Below are positions 17,768 through 25,692 of a stretch of 64,000 nucleotides of DNA, one piece after another. The DNA is from Rhodopirellula baltica SH 1 (lineage in GTDB: Bacteria; Planctomycetota; Planctomycetia; Pirellulales; Pirellulaceae). The notes beneath the pieces are model-generated. The model was not told the DNA's origin. It searched no databases and saw only the letters and a program-made list of their open reading frames with translations. Both the position numbers and the translations under genes were made by a program. Numbering within the stretch: position 1 is the stretch's first letter; the number at the start of each line of letters is the position of its first letter. The stretch lies in contig NC_005027.1 in assembly GCF_000196115.1 (NCBI RefSeq), positions 3,968,001 to 4,032,000 on the forward strand, given 5' to 3'.

Positions 17768-18793
17768 AGACTGCATCCGAAGAGTGAAGCGATCTGCGGC
17801 GACCACAACCACAGCGGCGACGATCGCAAGCACCACGAGCATCAACACACTGCCGTCGTATTCGACTGGTGAAACCCATTCGAATTCCTGGTACTTCAAT
17901 TCCAATTCGGCGGTCTCCGCGGTCACACGCTGAAGCGGCCAAAGCCGGCCGACCGAGCCGATCATCAAACCGATCAATGCGGCCATCGTCGCGTCTCGGA
18001 AATGTTTCAGCAGGTAATTCAGCAAACGACTGAACGCCAGCAAACCGAACAGGCAGCCCGCAGCGAAAACGGCCAACCGTCCCAGGATGTCCAAATCGAT
18101 CTGGCCCTTGACCACACCCTTGATCATGCCAATTACGGGCTCGTATACGCCCAACAGCAACAGAATAAATGCGCCGCTGATCCCGGGCAGAATCATCGCG
18201 CAAATCGCGATCGATGCACTGAAAAACAAGAAGCCATGACTGGCATCGCCGGTTGTTGCCGGGATCCGTGAAATGCCCAAGGCCACCAACACTCCCATGC
18301 CCAAAAGGATCCATCGCGGGATCGTCCACTGAGTCACGTTGCGTCGAACAACCCAAACACTTGCGAGCACCAATCCAAAGAACACCGCCATCGTTTCGTT
18401 GACTCGGTGCTGCAGTAGCCAGTGCATCAGGCCAGCGAGAGAACCGATCCCGACAACGATTCCGATTCCGAGCGTGATCAGGAATCGCAAGTCCAACCTA
18501 CGAATCAGCTCTGTCCATTTGCCCGAACGAAGCAAACCGAGAGCTTCGGTATCCACATGACTGATCGCTGCGATCAAGCGGTCGTAGTGACCAAGAATCA
18601 ACGCGACCGTTCCACCGCTCACTCCCGGGACGGTGTCAGCCGCCCCCATGCAAAATCCACGAAAGATATTCAGCATTATCATGCCGATGCCGTCAGGACG
18701 AATCGGTTCGTGAGAAATCCGCGACTCTTGGCCGTCAGAATCGATACCTTCGGAAGAAGTGTCGGAGCCGGTGGATGCGTTCACAAGAGTCAT
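17750..18793 (-). CDS. popT: DUF368 membrane protein (PopT-type undecaprenyl phosphate flippase)
   Basis: The protein has 347 residues with many membrane spans. The family signature lies near the N-terminus: [20 protein letters not shown] followed by GHYDRLI, and a second inverted-repeat-like glycine motif ([18 protein letters not shown]) occurs further on. DUF368 proteins have been identified as PopT, which returns undecaprenyl phosphate to the cytoplasmic face for reuse in wall and polysaccharide synthesis. The first 35 residues are polar and not conserved, so the start could lie further in. It is divergent from uppP, with 121 bases between them, so the two steps of carrier recycling are neighbours. 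The 3' end overlaps rnpA by 18 bases. Confidence 0.9.
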
Positions 18794-18914
18794 TCAGGCG
18801 GAGGAAACGGATTGGATTTGCGACGACGGATGCCGAATTTTGTCGCGACAAAGTAACCTAGGACATCATCTATCCAGACGCACACCCCACACACTTTAGT
18901 CGAGACATCGAAAC

Positions 18915-19688
18915 GTGCAGGAACTCATTCGCGTCGTCATTTTGGCAATCGTGCAAGGGATCGCTGAGTTCCTTCCTATCAGCTCGTCGGGTCATTTGGT
19001 GATCCTCGGATCAATGCTGGGCGAACTTGGCGAATCGGTCACCCTGGAAATCATCCTCCATGCCGGAACACTGGGTTCAATCCTCGTCGTTTTCTGGCAA
19101 CGGATCTGGGCGTTGTTGCTAAAGGACCGTCGCGTCATCGGCTTGCTGGTGATTGGGACGCTTCCCGCGGTCGTGATTGGACTGACGATCAAGACTCAGT
19201 TTCCCGAAATTCTGCGCAGTCCACTTCTGGCCGGAGCGATGCTGATAGTGACCGGTGTGATGCTGATCGTGCTCGGACGACTCACTCCCAAATCGGGAAC
19301 CTACGATCGTCTGGGCTTGGGCGCCGCGTTCCTTGTTGGCTGCTTCCAGGCATTCGCCATCTTGCCGGGAATCAGCCGCAGTGGATCAACGATCCTCGGC
19401 GGCCGGCTGATGGGTCTCGACCGGGATGATTCAGTCACCTTCTCGTTCTTGCTCGCAATTCCCGCGATTCTGGGTGCGACGGTGCTGGCAATCAAAGATT
19501 TGCTTGAAGACGGCTCCTCAGGCGAAACCTCCATCGAAGTGCTCTCGATCGGTGCGGCTGTCGCCTTCGCCGTTGGAATCGTCGCGTTGAAGTGGCTGAT
19601 TCGATGGAGCCGGGAAGACCGACTTCATTGGTTCGCGTACTGGTGCATCCCAGCCGGACTGCTGGTCGTCCTCCTGAACCTCCGGTAG
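18915..19688 (+). CDS. uppP: Undecaprenyl-diphosphatase
   Basis: UppP (BacA) dephosphorylates undecaprenyl pyrophosphate in the membrane, regenerating the lipid carrier and giving bacitracin resistance when abundant. Both active-site motifs are present: EFLPISSSGHLVILG close to the N-terminus and PGISRSGSTILGG in the second half. Several membrane helices and the typical length of about 257 residues agree. The start is GTG at 18915, giving MQELIRVVILAIVQGIAEF, the normal N-terminus for this family. It is divergent from the DUF368/PopT gene, suggesting shared control from the 121-base gap. Confidence 0.95.
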   Translation: MQELIRVVILAIVQGIAEFLPISSSGHLVILGSMLGELGESVTLEIILHAGTLGSILVVFWQRIWALLLKDRRVIGLLVIGTLPAVVIGLTIKTQFPEILRSPLLAGAMLIVTGVMLIVLGRLTPKSGTYDRLGLGAAFLVGCFQAFAILPGISRSGSTILGGRLMGLDRDDSVTFSFLLAIPAILGATVLAIKDLLEDGSSGETSIEVLSIGAAVAFAVGIVALKWLIRWSREDRLHWFAYWCIPAGLLVVLLNLR

Positions 19689-20069
19689 TTGCAAAGTGCG
19701 CCCCTGGGGGCAACGGGCTAGCGAGCACGAGGATAAAAAAAGCTATCAAACAGCAACATTGCCTGTTCAGTTTTGGCTATGTTTCTGCATGTCGCTTTAA
19801 CGACGCTTCGCATTCGTTGCATTGATTCGCTACCAGCACGTTTCGGATTGAAACGCTGAAAACCGCCCTGTGGGGTGGCTGAGTCGAAATTCTAGCCCGA
19901 ATCATTTGCGTACTCGCGCAATTTGGTACAGAGTTAGGTTGTCGTAGTCGATGTGAAAATCAGCGAGAAATCCAACGTCATCAAAGTGATTCCCATGCTA
20001 GGCTTGACTCATAGTGATCGGATCACTTCCTTGCCCCCTCCGCCCACCTCACTTCCCTCCACGAAACCC
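19689..20069 (+). other. Intergenic region upstream of the lexA-like gene
   Basis: About 380 bases without a convincing gene. Just after uppP there is a short GC-rich inverted repeat (CGCCCC/GGGGGC type, near 19697-19711) without a T-run. A TTGACT hexamer lies at 20004-20009 and a perfect palindrome at 20013-20027. The rest shows no recognised feature. In-frame codons from 19953 could extend the lexA-like gene, but the region reads unlike a coding N-terminus and contains the palindrome. Confidence 0.6.
20013..20027. promoter_or_regulatory. Perfect 15-base palindrome, candidate LexA operator
   Basis: AGTGATC and GATCACT arms surround a single G, forming an exact dyad 42 bases before the chosen lexA-like start. 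A further AGTGAT half-site lies at 19985-19990. A dyad directly before a lexA gene commonly serves autoregulation. No SOS-box consensus for planctomycetes is assumed here, so the assignment is inference from position and symmetry. Confidence 0.45.
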
Positions 20070-20672
20070 ATGGCCAAAGCTCAACTGACCGAGAGACAAA
20101 GAGAAGTCTATGAGCTTGTCCGGTCTTTAATTCGAGAACGAGGCTACGGGCCGACGGTTCGTGAGATCGGTGAGCACTTCGGCATACGTAGTCCAAATGG
20201 TGTCATGTGCCATTTACGCGCCCTGGAACGCAAAGGACTGATCACTCGCAAAGCCAACAAGTCACGTGCGATTGAGTTGACGGGCGAAGACGCTCGCTCG
20301 CCGACAGGATTGCCTATGGCGGGAATCGTTCGCAGCCAGCCCACCGACATCGACGTCAACGCAACGGACGTGGTTGATTTAGGCAAGATTCTTGCCGATG
20401 GCGACCGGTTTGTCGTTCAATTATCAGGTGACTCGCTGGCCGCCCGCGGAATTCACGACGGCGACTACATCGTCATCAACAAACAAGACAACGTCCAAGC
20501 TGGACAACTCGCTGCCATTGAAACTTCGCCCGGCAACATTTCGCTGAGATACTGGTACCCAACCAACGGCCATGTCGAACTGCGAGACGGAGACAGGAAT
20601 TCACCACCGGTCACGGTGCTGAACCCCAAAGTGGTCGGCGTCGCGGTCGCAACCGTTCGCACCGCGCTTTAG
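20070..20672 (+). CDS. lexA: LexA-like repressor with catalytic lysine replaced by arginine
   Basis: Residues 1-70 form a LexA winged-helix DNA-binding domain (LTERQREVYELVRSLI, GYGPTVREIGEHFGI, HLRALERKGLI). Residues 80-200 form the S24 peptidase-like domain. The self-cleavage bond Ala84-Gly85 (LPMAGIV) and the nucleophile Ser122 in GDSLAARGIHDGDY are present. In the strand where LexA proteins carry the general-base lysine (TVKR), this protein reads ISLRYW, so Arg160 takes the lysine position in my alignment. If that is right, self-cleavage on DNA damage may be slow or lost. The ATG at 20070 gives the standard MAKAQLTERQ start. The gene converges on the next one with 19 bases between them. 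SOS control is inferred from the family. Confidence 0.88.
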   Translation: MAKAQLTERQREVYELVRSLIRERGYGPTVREIGEHFGIRSPNGVMCHLRALERKGLITRKANKSRAIELTGEDARSPTGLPMAGIVRSQPTDIDVNATDVVDLGKILADGDRFVVQLSGDSLAARGIHDGDYIVINKQDNVQAGQLAAIETSPGNISLRYWYPTNGHVELRDGDRNSPPVTVLNPKVVGVAVATVRTAL

Positions 20673-20691
20673 ATCGCAGCTCGAACGATGT

Positions 20692-22002
20692 TCAATCGTG
20701 GATTGGTGCCACTCGATTTCGATCGCTCCGTTGGCAAACTCCGATGATTTGATTGGTTTGCACGGGGCCCCATGTTCTGCTGTCCACCGACACCGGAACG
20801 TTGTCCCCTGCCACAAACCACTCGTTGGACCGCAATTCCCAACGTGATAGAGCTGGCGCACGCCAAGAAACCAGGCGCCAAAGTTTTAGGCTTCGTGCAT
20901 CAAGCACCGCTCGCGGATCCATCCCAATCGCAACGGGTGATGTCGGCGACAAAGTCGGAAGCTCTCCGCCTATTTCATCCGTCTCCGTGACGATCTCGCC
21001 TTCACGAAACGCTTGTGGGGTGAACTCGATGGTGACACCGCCTGCATCGGACTGGCCAGGAACCGATTTCGAAACAACCCGCAATCCGCGATCTGTCCAA
21101 ACCATTGCACGAACAAGGTGATCGACCTGCGTGTCCAAAGCGTCTGCGTCCTTGCCGGTCCGAGGGCGTATGACAAAGGTGAGACCAATCTCATCGACGG
21201 AATTCAGGCGTCGATCCAACCCTAGGTTTGCAGGGCAATCATCCAGCACTCGGCTGACAACGTTGCTTCGATAGATGTTGCGATGTTCGTAGACCAGCCA
21301 AGCGACAGAACTTCCTGACCCCGCACCGCCTTCAAAGCTAGACCAAACTCCGCGCTGATCACGCTGCCAGGCGTTGCTGACGCAGCGCCATCGACTCGCG
21401 AGTTCTCCCACCCGCCTGTCATCCAAATCGATTGGCAATTGAGGCGAATCGGGAACCGCAACCGCATTTCCATCGACGAGCACCCGGCCATCGTCATCGG
21501 CGGTGACGATTTGCCCCGGACCGGCAAGCAGCCTTTTGATGTGAATGCTGCCCTCACGCTTCACCACAACCAACGGCTTCTCACCTTTGTCTAGCCGGGC
21601 TTGAATCTGGCGAACTGGCGTTGCAACGACGGTCACGACGTCCGGCTTGATTCGAATAAGCGAGCTGGTTGAGTTCACATCTATCAACGTTCCACAATGC
21701 CAGCATCTTGGTGCTGAACGAGTGGCCTGGCGCGCATTCGCCGATTGCAATTGGATGGACTGCCAACGGTCGACATCCACTCGAATGCGAACTTGGCATG
21801 CGGTGCATGAAAATTGAACCGACGGCCCCCACAACGTTGGCGCCATCGATGGGCCAGCCACCTGATACTCGGCGATTGTTTCATGCCGGGTTTCACACCC
21901 CGCGACACCGATGGTGATCCATCCAGCCCCCGCCAGCCACCGACGGCGAGAAATTCGCGAAGGGATGGCAGCCGAAACTTCGGGCTGAAACAAAATGGAC
22001 AT
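20692..22002 (-). CDS. Signal peptidase I-like (S26) lipoprotein with zinc-ribbon and large insert
   Basis: The N-terminus has SRRRWLAGAG followed by a hydrophobic stretch ending VAGC36, which looks like a twin-arginine signal plus lipobox. S26 peptidase motifs follow: AGPSMAPTLWG with Ser52 as nucleophile, IHIKRLLAGPG with Lys156 as general base, and AGDNVPVSVDSRTWGPV (Gly399 to Val414) as the GDN/SRxWGPV box. Between the Ser and Lys motifs lie two CxxC pairs (Cys66/69 and Cys100/103), a likely zinc ribbon. Between Lys156 and the GDN box there is an insert of about 240 residues with no recognised domain. Typical signal peptidase I is anchored by N-terminal transmembrane helices instead. Substrate is unknown: it could be a specialised protein-processing enzyme or a non-peptidase derivative. 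Confidence 0.75.
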   Translation of the reverse strand: MSILFQPEVSAAIPSRISRRRWLAGAGWITIGVAGCETRHETIAEYQVAGPSMAPTLWGPSVQFSCTACQVRIRVDVDRWQSIQLQSANARQATRSAPRCWHCGTLIDVNSTSSLIRIKPDVVTVVATPVRQIQARLDKGEKPLVVVKREGSIHIKRLLAGPGQIVTADDDGRVLVDGNAVAVPDSPQLPIDLDDRRVGELASRWRCVSNAWQRDQRGVWSSFEGGAGSGSSVAWLVYEHRNIYRSNVVSRVLDDCPANLGLDRRLNSVDEIGLTFVIRPRTGKDADALDTQVDHLVRAMVWTDRGLRVVSKSVPGQSDAGGVTIEFTPQAFREGEIVTETDEIGGELPTLSPTSPVAIGMDPRAVLDARSLKLWRLVSWRAPALSRWELRSNEWFVAGDNVPVSVDSRTWGPVQTNQIIGVCQRSDRNRVAPIHD

Positions 22003-22112
22003 GAAAACCGAGCACCGGAAAAGATTGACCTTGCGATGAACGTCTCCCGAAGGCTAACAGCAAACGGGAACGCACGGACGCGTCCAAAAATGAACGTCAT
22101 CGGAAACCTATC

Positions 22113-22535
22113 ATGTCACATCATTTCATCGGCCAGGACAACGATCCACCTTTAGCAATTTTGGTGGAAACGCTCGCATCGCCCATGTTGATCGCTCACC
22201 CGGCACCCGTTTGCCTGGAAGTGGACATGGACGACGCACTCCGACTGCCCGTCGACCAAGCGTCATTCTGCCAATTGATGGAAAGCCTGATCCGGCAAGC
22301 ACTGATCGAAATGCCCGAAGGCGGCGAACTGACGATCACGGGATGCCAAACCAACAACGGCATCGAAATCGAGATTGCAGATACCGGCGCTGAAGTGGAG
22401 CAACGGGCTTGCAAGCTGCCAATGATCGCGGCCGCACTATCGGCCGAATTGAACTGGCAAGACTGCCCCCAAGGCGGCAGCGCGGTGACCGTCAAATTCC
22501 CACACTATCAAGCCGCCAAACGCCGGGCTGCTTGA
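22113..22535 (+). CDS. Degenerate histidine-kinase-like ATPase domain protein of the flagellar operon
   Basis: This small protein of 140 residues matches the second half of a HATPase_c domain: FCQLMESLIRQALIEMPEGG, then beta strands, DTGAEVE (G1-like box), and a final GGSAVTVKFP. It has no phosphoacceptor histidine domain. The N-box asparagine expected in the NLLxNA pattern is missing (SLIRQA), so ATP binding is doubtful. The stop is two bases before flgB, so it is very likely co-transcribed with flgB, flgC, fliE and fliF. A role as a non-catalytic binding module, or an anti-sigma-like regulator of flagellar expression, is possible but unproven. Confidence 0.75.
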   Translation: MSHHFIGQDNDPPLAILVETLASPMLIAHPAPVCLEVDMDDALRLPVDQASFCQLMESLIRQALIEMPEGGELTITGCQTNNGIEIEIADTGAEVEQRACKLPMIAAALSAELNWQDCPQGGSAVTVKFPHYQAAKRRAA

Positions 22536-22537
22536 AA

Positions 22538-23098
22538 ATGTTCAACCCAGTCGCTTCGACAACCATCGGTGCACTTGAACAGACGCTGGCGTTCACAGAA
22601 CGACGCCACGAGCTGTTGGCTGGCAACATTGCCAACCTGAGCACGCCCGATTACCGAAGTCGCGATCTGGACCAAGGGCAGTTTCAAACCGCGTTGGCAG
22701 AGTCGATTCGAGACCGAGGTAAGGGGCCATCACCTGCACCCGAAATCGCTCAACCTGATCTGAGCCAAGGACACATCCCGTCTTGGGTTCACGATCCATT
22801 TGGCACCGCTATCCGAGGTGGCACCGTCGGGATGCCCAATCCGTCCAGCGACCAAATGAGCGCGGAACAATTGTCGGCTCTCAGCCCTTCGCGAACCGCC
22901 GAATCGATCACGCGTGATGATCAGTTCAGTGGACCACGAGCCGCAATGGAACAAGTCGTCTACCACGACAACAGCGACGTTTCGCTGGAACAACAAGTCA
23001 CCGAAATTGCCAAGAACCAACACCTGCACGACCTCGCCGTGACCACGCTCCGCAGTCAGTTTGAACTGCTGCGTGCCGCGATCACCGAACGTGCCTGA
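22538..23098 (+). CDS. flgB: Flagellar basal-body rod protein FlgB
   Basis: FlgB forms the proximal rod of the flagellar basal body in the periplasm. The rod-family N-terminal signature is clear: LAFTERRHELLAGNIANLSTPDYRSRDL. The C-terminal helix includes VSLEQQVTEIAKNQHLHDLAVTTLRSQFELLRAAI, also typical. The length of 186 residues is somewhat longer than the usual 130-140, owing to a polar insert around residues 55-125. The start is the ATG two bases after the HATPase-like gene. The next gene, flgC, starts 48 bases downstream. Confidence 0.95.
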   Translation: MFNPVASTTIGALEQTLAFTERRHELLAGNIANLSTPDYRSRDLDQGQFQTALAESIRDRGKGPSPAPEIAQPDLSQGHIPSWVHDPFGTAIRGGTVGMPNPSSDQMSAEQLSALSPSRTAESITRDDQFSGPRAAMEQVVYHDNSDVSLEQQVTEIAKNQHLHDLAVTTLRSQFELLRAAITERA

Positions 23099-23145
23099 TA
23101 CGCCTTCCGTTTTCGATTCAACTTCCTCTTTGCTTGGAGATCGCC

Positions 23146-23565
23146 ATGATCAGTGCACTCGATATCAGCACCTCCGCTTTGGTCGCTCAACGCACGCGAC
23201 TCAATGCAATTTCAGGCAACATCGCGAACATCTCCTCGCTTGTCGACGAGAACGGAAACCCGAGTCCTTACCAAGCGAGACAGGTTGTCTTTCAAACCGA
23301 CGAAACCGCCAGCCCCGGTGAAGCCGCCGGCGTGAAGGTGTCAGAAGTCATGCTGGACGAATCCGAACCGCTGTATCGCTATCAACCCGATCACCCGTTG
23401 GCCATCAACGAAGGCAAGTGGGAAGGCTATGTCGCTTACCCCAACATTGACCTGACAACTCAGATGGTCGACGCATTGGAAAGCACGCGTGCTTACGAGG
23501 CCAATGTCGGCGTAATCGAAATCAGCAAGGGAATGAGTCGACAACGACTCGCCATTTTGGCCTGA
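23146..23565 (+). CDS. flgC: Flagellar basal-body rod protein FlgC
   Basis: FlgC is a proximal rod component. It has the shared rod/hook N-terminus (MISALDISTSALVAQRTRLN, AISGNIANISS) and the C-terminal helix ANVGVIEISKGMSRQRLAILA. The central YVAYPNIDLTTQMVDALESTRAYEAN region is the most characteristic. Length is 139 residues, normal. The chosen ATG follows a TTGGAGA ribosome-binding site by five bases; an in-frame TTG at 23134 overlaps that site and is less likely. Confidence 0.96.
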   Translation: MISALDISTSALVAQRTRLNAISGNIANISSLVDENGNPSPYQARQVVFQTDETASPGEAAGVKVSEVMLDESEPLYRYQPDHPLAINEGKWEGYVAYPNIDLTTQMVDALESTRAYEANVGVIEISKGMSRQRLAILA

Positions 23566-23633
23566 TAGCTTCTGTTTAAGACGAATCGCTCGCGAAACGT
23601 TTGCCTCTCCTCTTTGCATCGCCCACCAATTCC

Positions 23634-24020
23634 ATGCGTCCCGTTGCTTCCTTCCGTCCGCCGCCAACGTTCAGTGCGTTGCAGGGCGGTGCGTCGTCAC
23701 AGGCGACCAAGACGGCAGGCATTGACCAACGAGGAACCAACCAAGCGTTTTCGCTACTCGACCCACAATCAACTCAGTCCAATTCGACCGATTCTTCGTT
23801 CGGCGAGATGGGCAATCTGTTGATGAACCAGGTCAAGGGCGTTAACTCGATGCAGAACCAAGCCGACTCCATGGTTCATTCCATGTTGACCGGCGGCGAT
23901 GTCAATGAAGCCGAAGTCCTCACCTCGGTTCAAAAAGCGGACTTGGCATTCCGGATGCTGATGCAAATCCGCAACAAGCTGATGGATGCCTACAGAGAAA
24001 TTCAACAAGTTCAGATCTAG
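23634..24020 (+). CDS. fliE: Flagellar hook-basal body protein FliE
   Basis: FliE connects the MS ring to the rod. The C-terminal two thirds carries the family pattern: SFGEMGNLLMNQVKGVNSMQ, MLTGGDVNEAEVLTSVQKAD, LAFRMLMQIRNKLMDAYREI. The first 50 residues are Ser/Gln/Thr-rich and variable, as in other FliE proteins. Length is 128 residues. It lies between flgC (68 bases upstream) and fliF (10 bases downstream), the classical flgB-flgC-fliE-fliF order. Confidence 0.95.
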   Translation: MRPVASFRPPPTFSALQGGASSQATKTAGIDQRGTNQAFSLLDPQSTQSNSTDSSFGEMGNLLMNQVKGVNSMQNQADSMVHSMLTGGDVNEAEVLTSVQKADLAFRMLMQIRNKLMDAYREIQQVQI

Positions 24021-24030
24021 CTAAACTTCT

Positions 24031-25668
24031 ATGCTTCAAACCGCTCTCGATCAATTTCGAAGCATCTATTCCACGATGCCCGTTCCTTCGCGAATTATCG
24101 CGGGGTTGTTGCTGACCGCCATCATCGTGGCAATGGGTTTCTTGGTGCGTGGCAACTCGACACCATCGTCAGAGTACTTGCTGGGCGGTCGCAGCTTTAG
24201 CGAGCGAGACTTGGATGCGGCCGAAGTTGCATTCGGAAACGCGGACCTTCGAGGTTGGACTCGTGAAGGCCGCCGTATCAAGATTCCGATCGAATCACGA
24301 AGCGAGTTTTTGAAGGCGTTGGAAAGCTCTGCTTCGCTGCCTTTGTCTTTGCGCACCAGCGTTCAAGCCGCAATCGAAAAGTCCAGTCCGTTTGAATCGA
24401 ACGAACAACGCATGGCTCGCGAGCGAAATGCCAAACTGCTTGACATCGCTCGCAGCATCATGATGTTCGACGAAGTGCGTACCGCGAGAGTGGAATACGA
24501 CCAAGGCGAACGCATGGGTCTTTCACGCACCCGCCCGCAATCGGCCAGCGTCACCGTCGAACCCGAGGGCATCGCCCCTTTGTCGCGCGATCGCATCTTC
24601 CAGATCAAAGACTTGGTCCGTGCCGCCTTCGCGGGCATGTCGACGGATGATGTCGTTGTGACAGACACCAATGGCTCATCAGCATTCGGTTTGGCAGAAG
24701 ACGACGACCCACTGTCTCGAAAACGTCGCGAAGAAGAAGAGCGGTTCGAGATGAAGATCCGCAATCACTTGATGGGTTACGGAAAGATTCACGTGGCAAC
24801 TCACGTCGAAATCGACCCGACGATGAGCACAGAAACAGCCAGCCTCAGTTACGAAGACCAACCAACCACGCTGAACGAAACTTCTCGCAAACGCGAAACC
24901 GAATCGTCACGCCCGATGCCCGGCGGAGTTCCCGGTGCACAAACGAACGCACTCAGCAGCAACCGTCCGGTCAAACTGGATGCGACCGCCCAAACATCCA
25001 AGACAAAAGAAGACGAACGAACCAGCAATCGTGTCGCCGGTCAAGAATATTCCACGACTCGAATGGCCGGGCTGCCTGTCAAACGCGTGAAAGTTTCGAT
25101 CGGACTGCCACGAAGCTACTACAAGAAGGTTTGGACCAAACAGCAGCTTGAGACGAATCCCGACCAAACCGTGGATGACATCAAACAGATGGAGACGACC
25201 GATTTGGTCACTCTCAAGGAACAAACCGAAACCGAAATCCAACAAGCCGTTACCGCTCTTCTACCCGACGTGGCCGCTGGCGAAGACCGATTCCCATTGG
25301 TTCAAGTTTGGGACTACATCGATTTGCCCGAGCCCGAAATGGATTCACCCGCGACCGCCGCAATCGCGCTGTCGTGGTTGTCCGACTCATGGCAGACCTT
25401 GGCGATGCTCGGCTTGGCCGCCGCGGCGCTCTTGATCGCTCGGAGCAGCGTCAAATCGCTGAGCGGCAACGCCGACCCAACCGACTTCAAAGAAGGGTTT
25501 GGATTGGAACTTCCGGCACCGCCAATTGCCGTGGAAGAGCAAACCGAGAAGGTCGAGGCGATGGAGATCACCGGCGGTTCACTGCAGGATGAACTGGTTG
25601 CCTTGGTCGAAGACAACCCGGAAGTTGCCGCCAACGTGATTCGCAGCTGGGTTGGCGAAGCCGCCTAG
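24031..25668 (+). CDS. fliF: Flagellar M-ring protein FliF
   Basis: FliF forms the MS ring in the inner membrane, the base of the flagellum and its export gate. It has an N-terminal membrane span (residues about 20-40), a YscJ/FliF ring-building domain with the typical LGGRSFSERDLDAAEVAF start, an Arg/Thr/Ser-rich variable stretch, and a second membrane span near residues 455-475. The cytoplasmic tail ends LVEDNPEVAANVIRSWVG, the FliG-binding segment. Length is 545 residues, normal. The expected next gene, fliG, is not present: the following gene is on the other strand and unrelated. Confidence 0.96.
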   Translation: MLQTALDQFRSIYSTMPVPSRIIAGLLLTAIIVAMGFLVRGNSTPSSEYLLGGRSFSERDLDAAEVAFGNADLRGWTREGRRIKIPIESRSEFLKALESSASLPLSLRTSVQAAIEKSSPFESNEQRMARERNAKLLDIARSIMMFDEVRTARVEYDQGERMGLSRTRPQSASVTVEPEGIAPLSRDRIFQIKDLVRAAFAGMSTDDVVVTDTNGSSAFGLAEDDDPLSRKRREEEERFEMKIRNHLMGYGKIHVATHVEIDPTMSTETASLSYEDQPTTLNETSRKRETESSRPMPGGVPGAQTNALSSNRPVKLDATAQTSKTKEDERTSNRVAGQEYSTTRMAGLPVKRVKVSIGLPRSYYKKVWTKQQLETNPDQTVDDIKQMETTDLVTLKEQTETEIQQAVTALLPDVAAGEDRFPLVQVWDYIDLPEPEMDSPATAAIALSWLSDSWQTLAMLGLAAAALLIARSSVKSLSGNADPTDFKEGFGLELPAPPIAVEEQTEKVEAMEITGGSLQDELVALVEDNPEVAANVIRSWVGEAA

Positions 25669-25692
25669 ACTCTGCCCGGCTTCAAAGTCAAA

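Noticed and set aside
19872-19892. GGTGGCTGAGTCGAAA, similar to the D-arm of a serine tRNA
   Set aside because: No acceptor stem, anticodon arm or TTCGAATCC arm at the right distance; a chance match.
22201-22214. GGCACCCGTTTGC inside the HATPase-like gene as a sigma-54 promoter for flgB
   Set aside because: The GG to GC distance is one base short of the consensus, and the site is inside a coding region.
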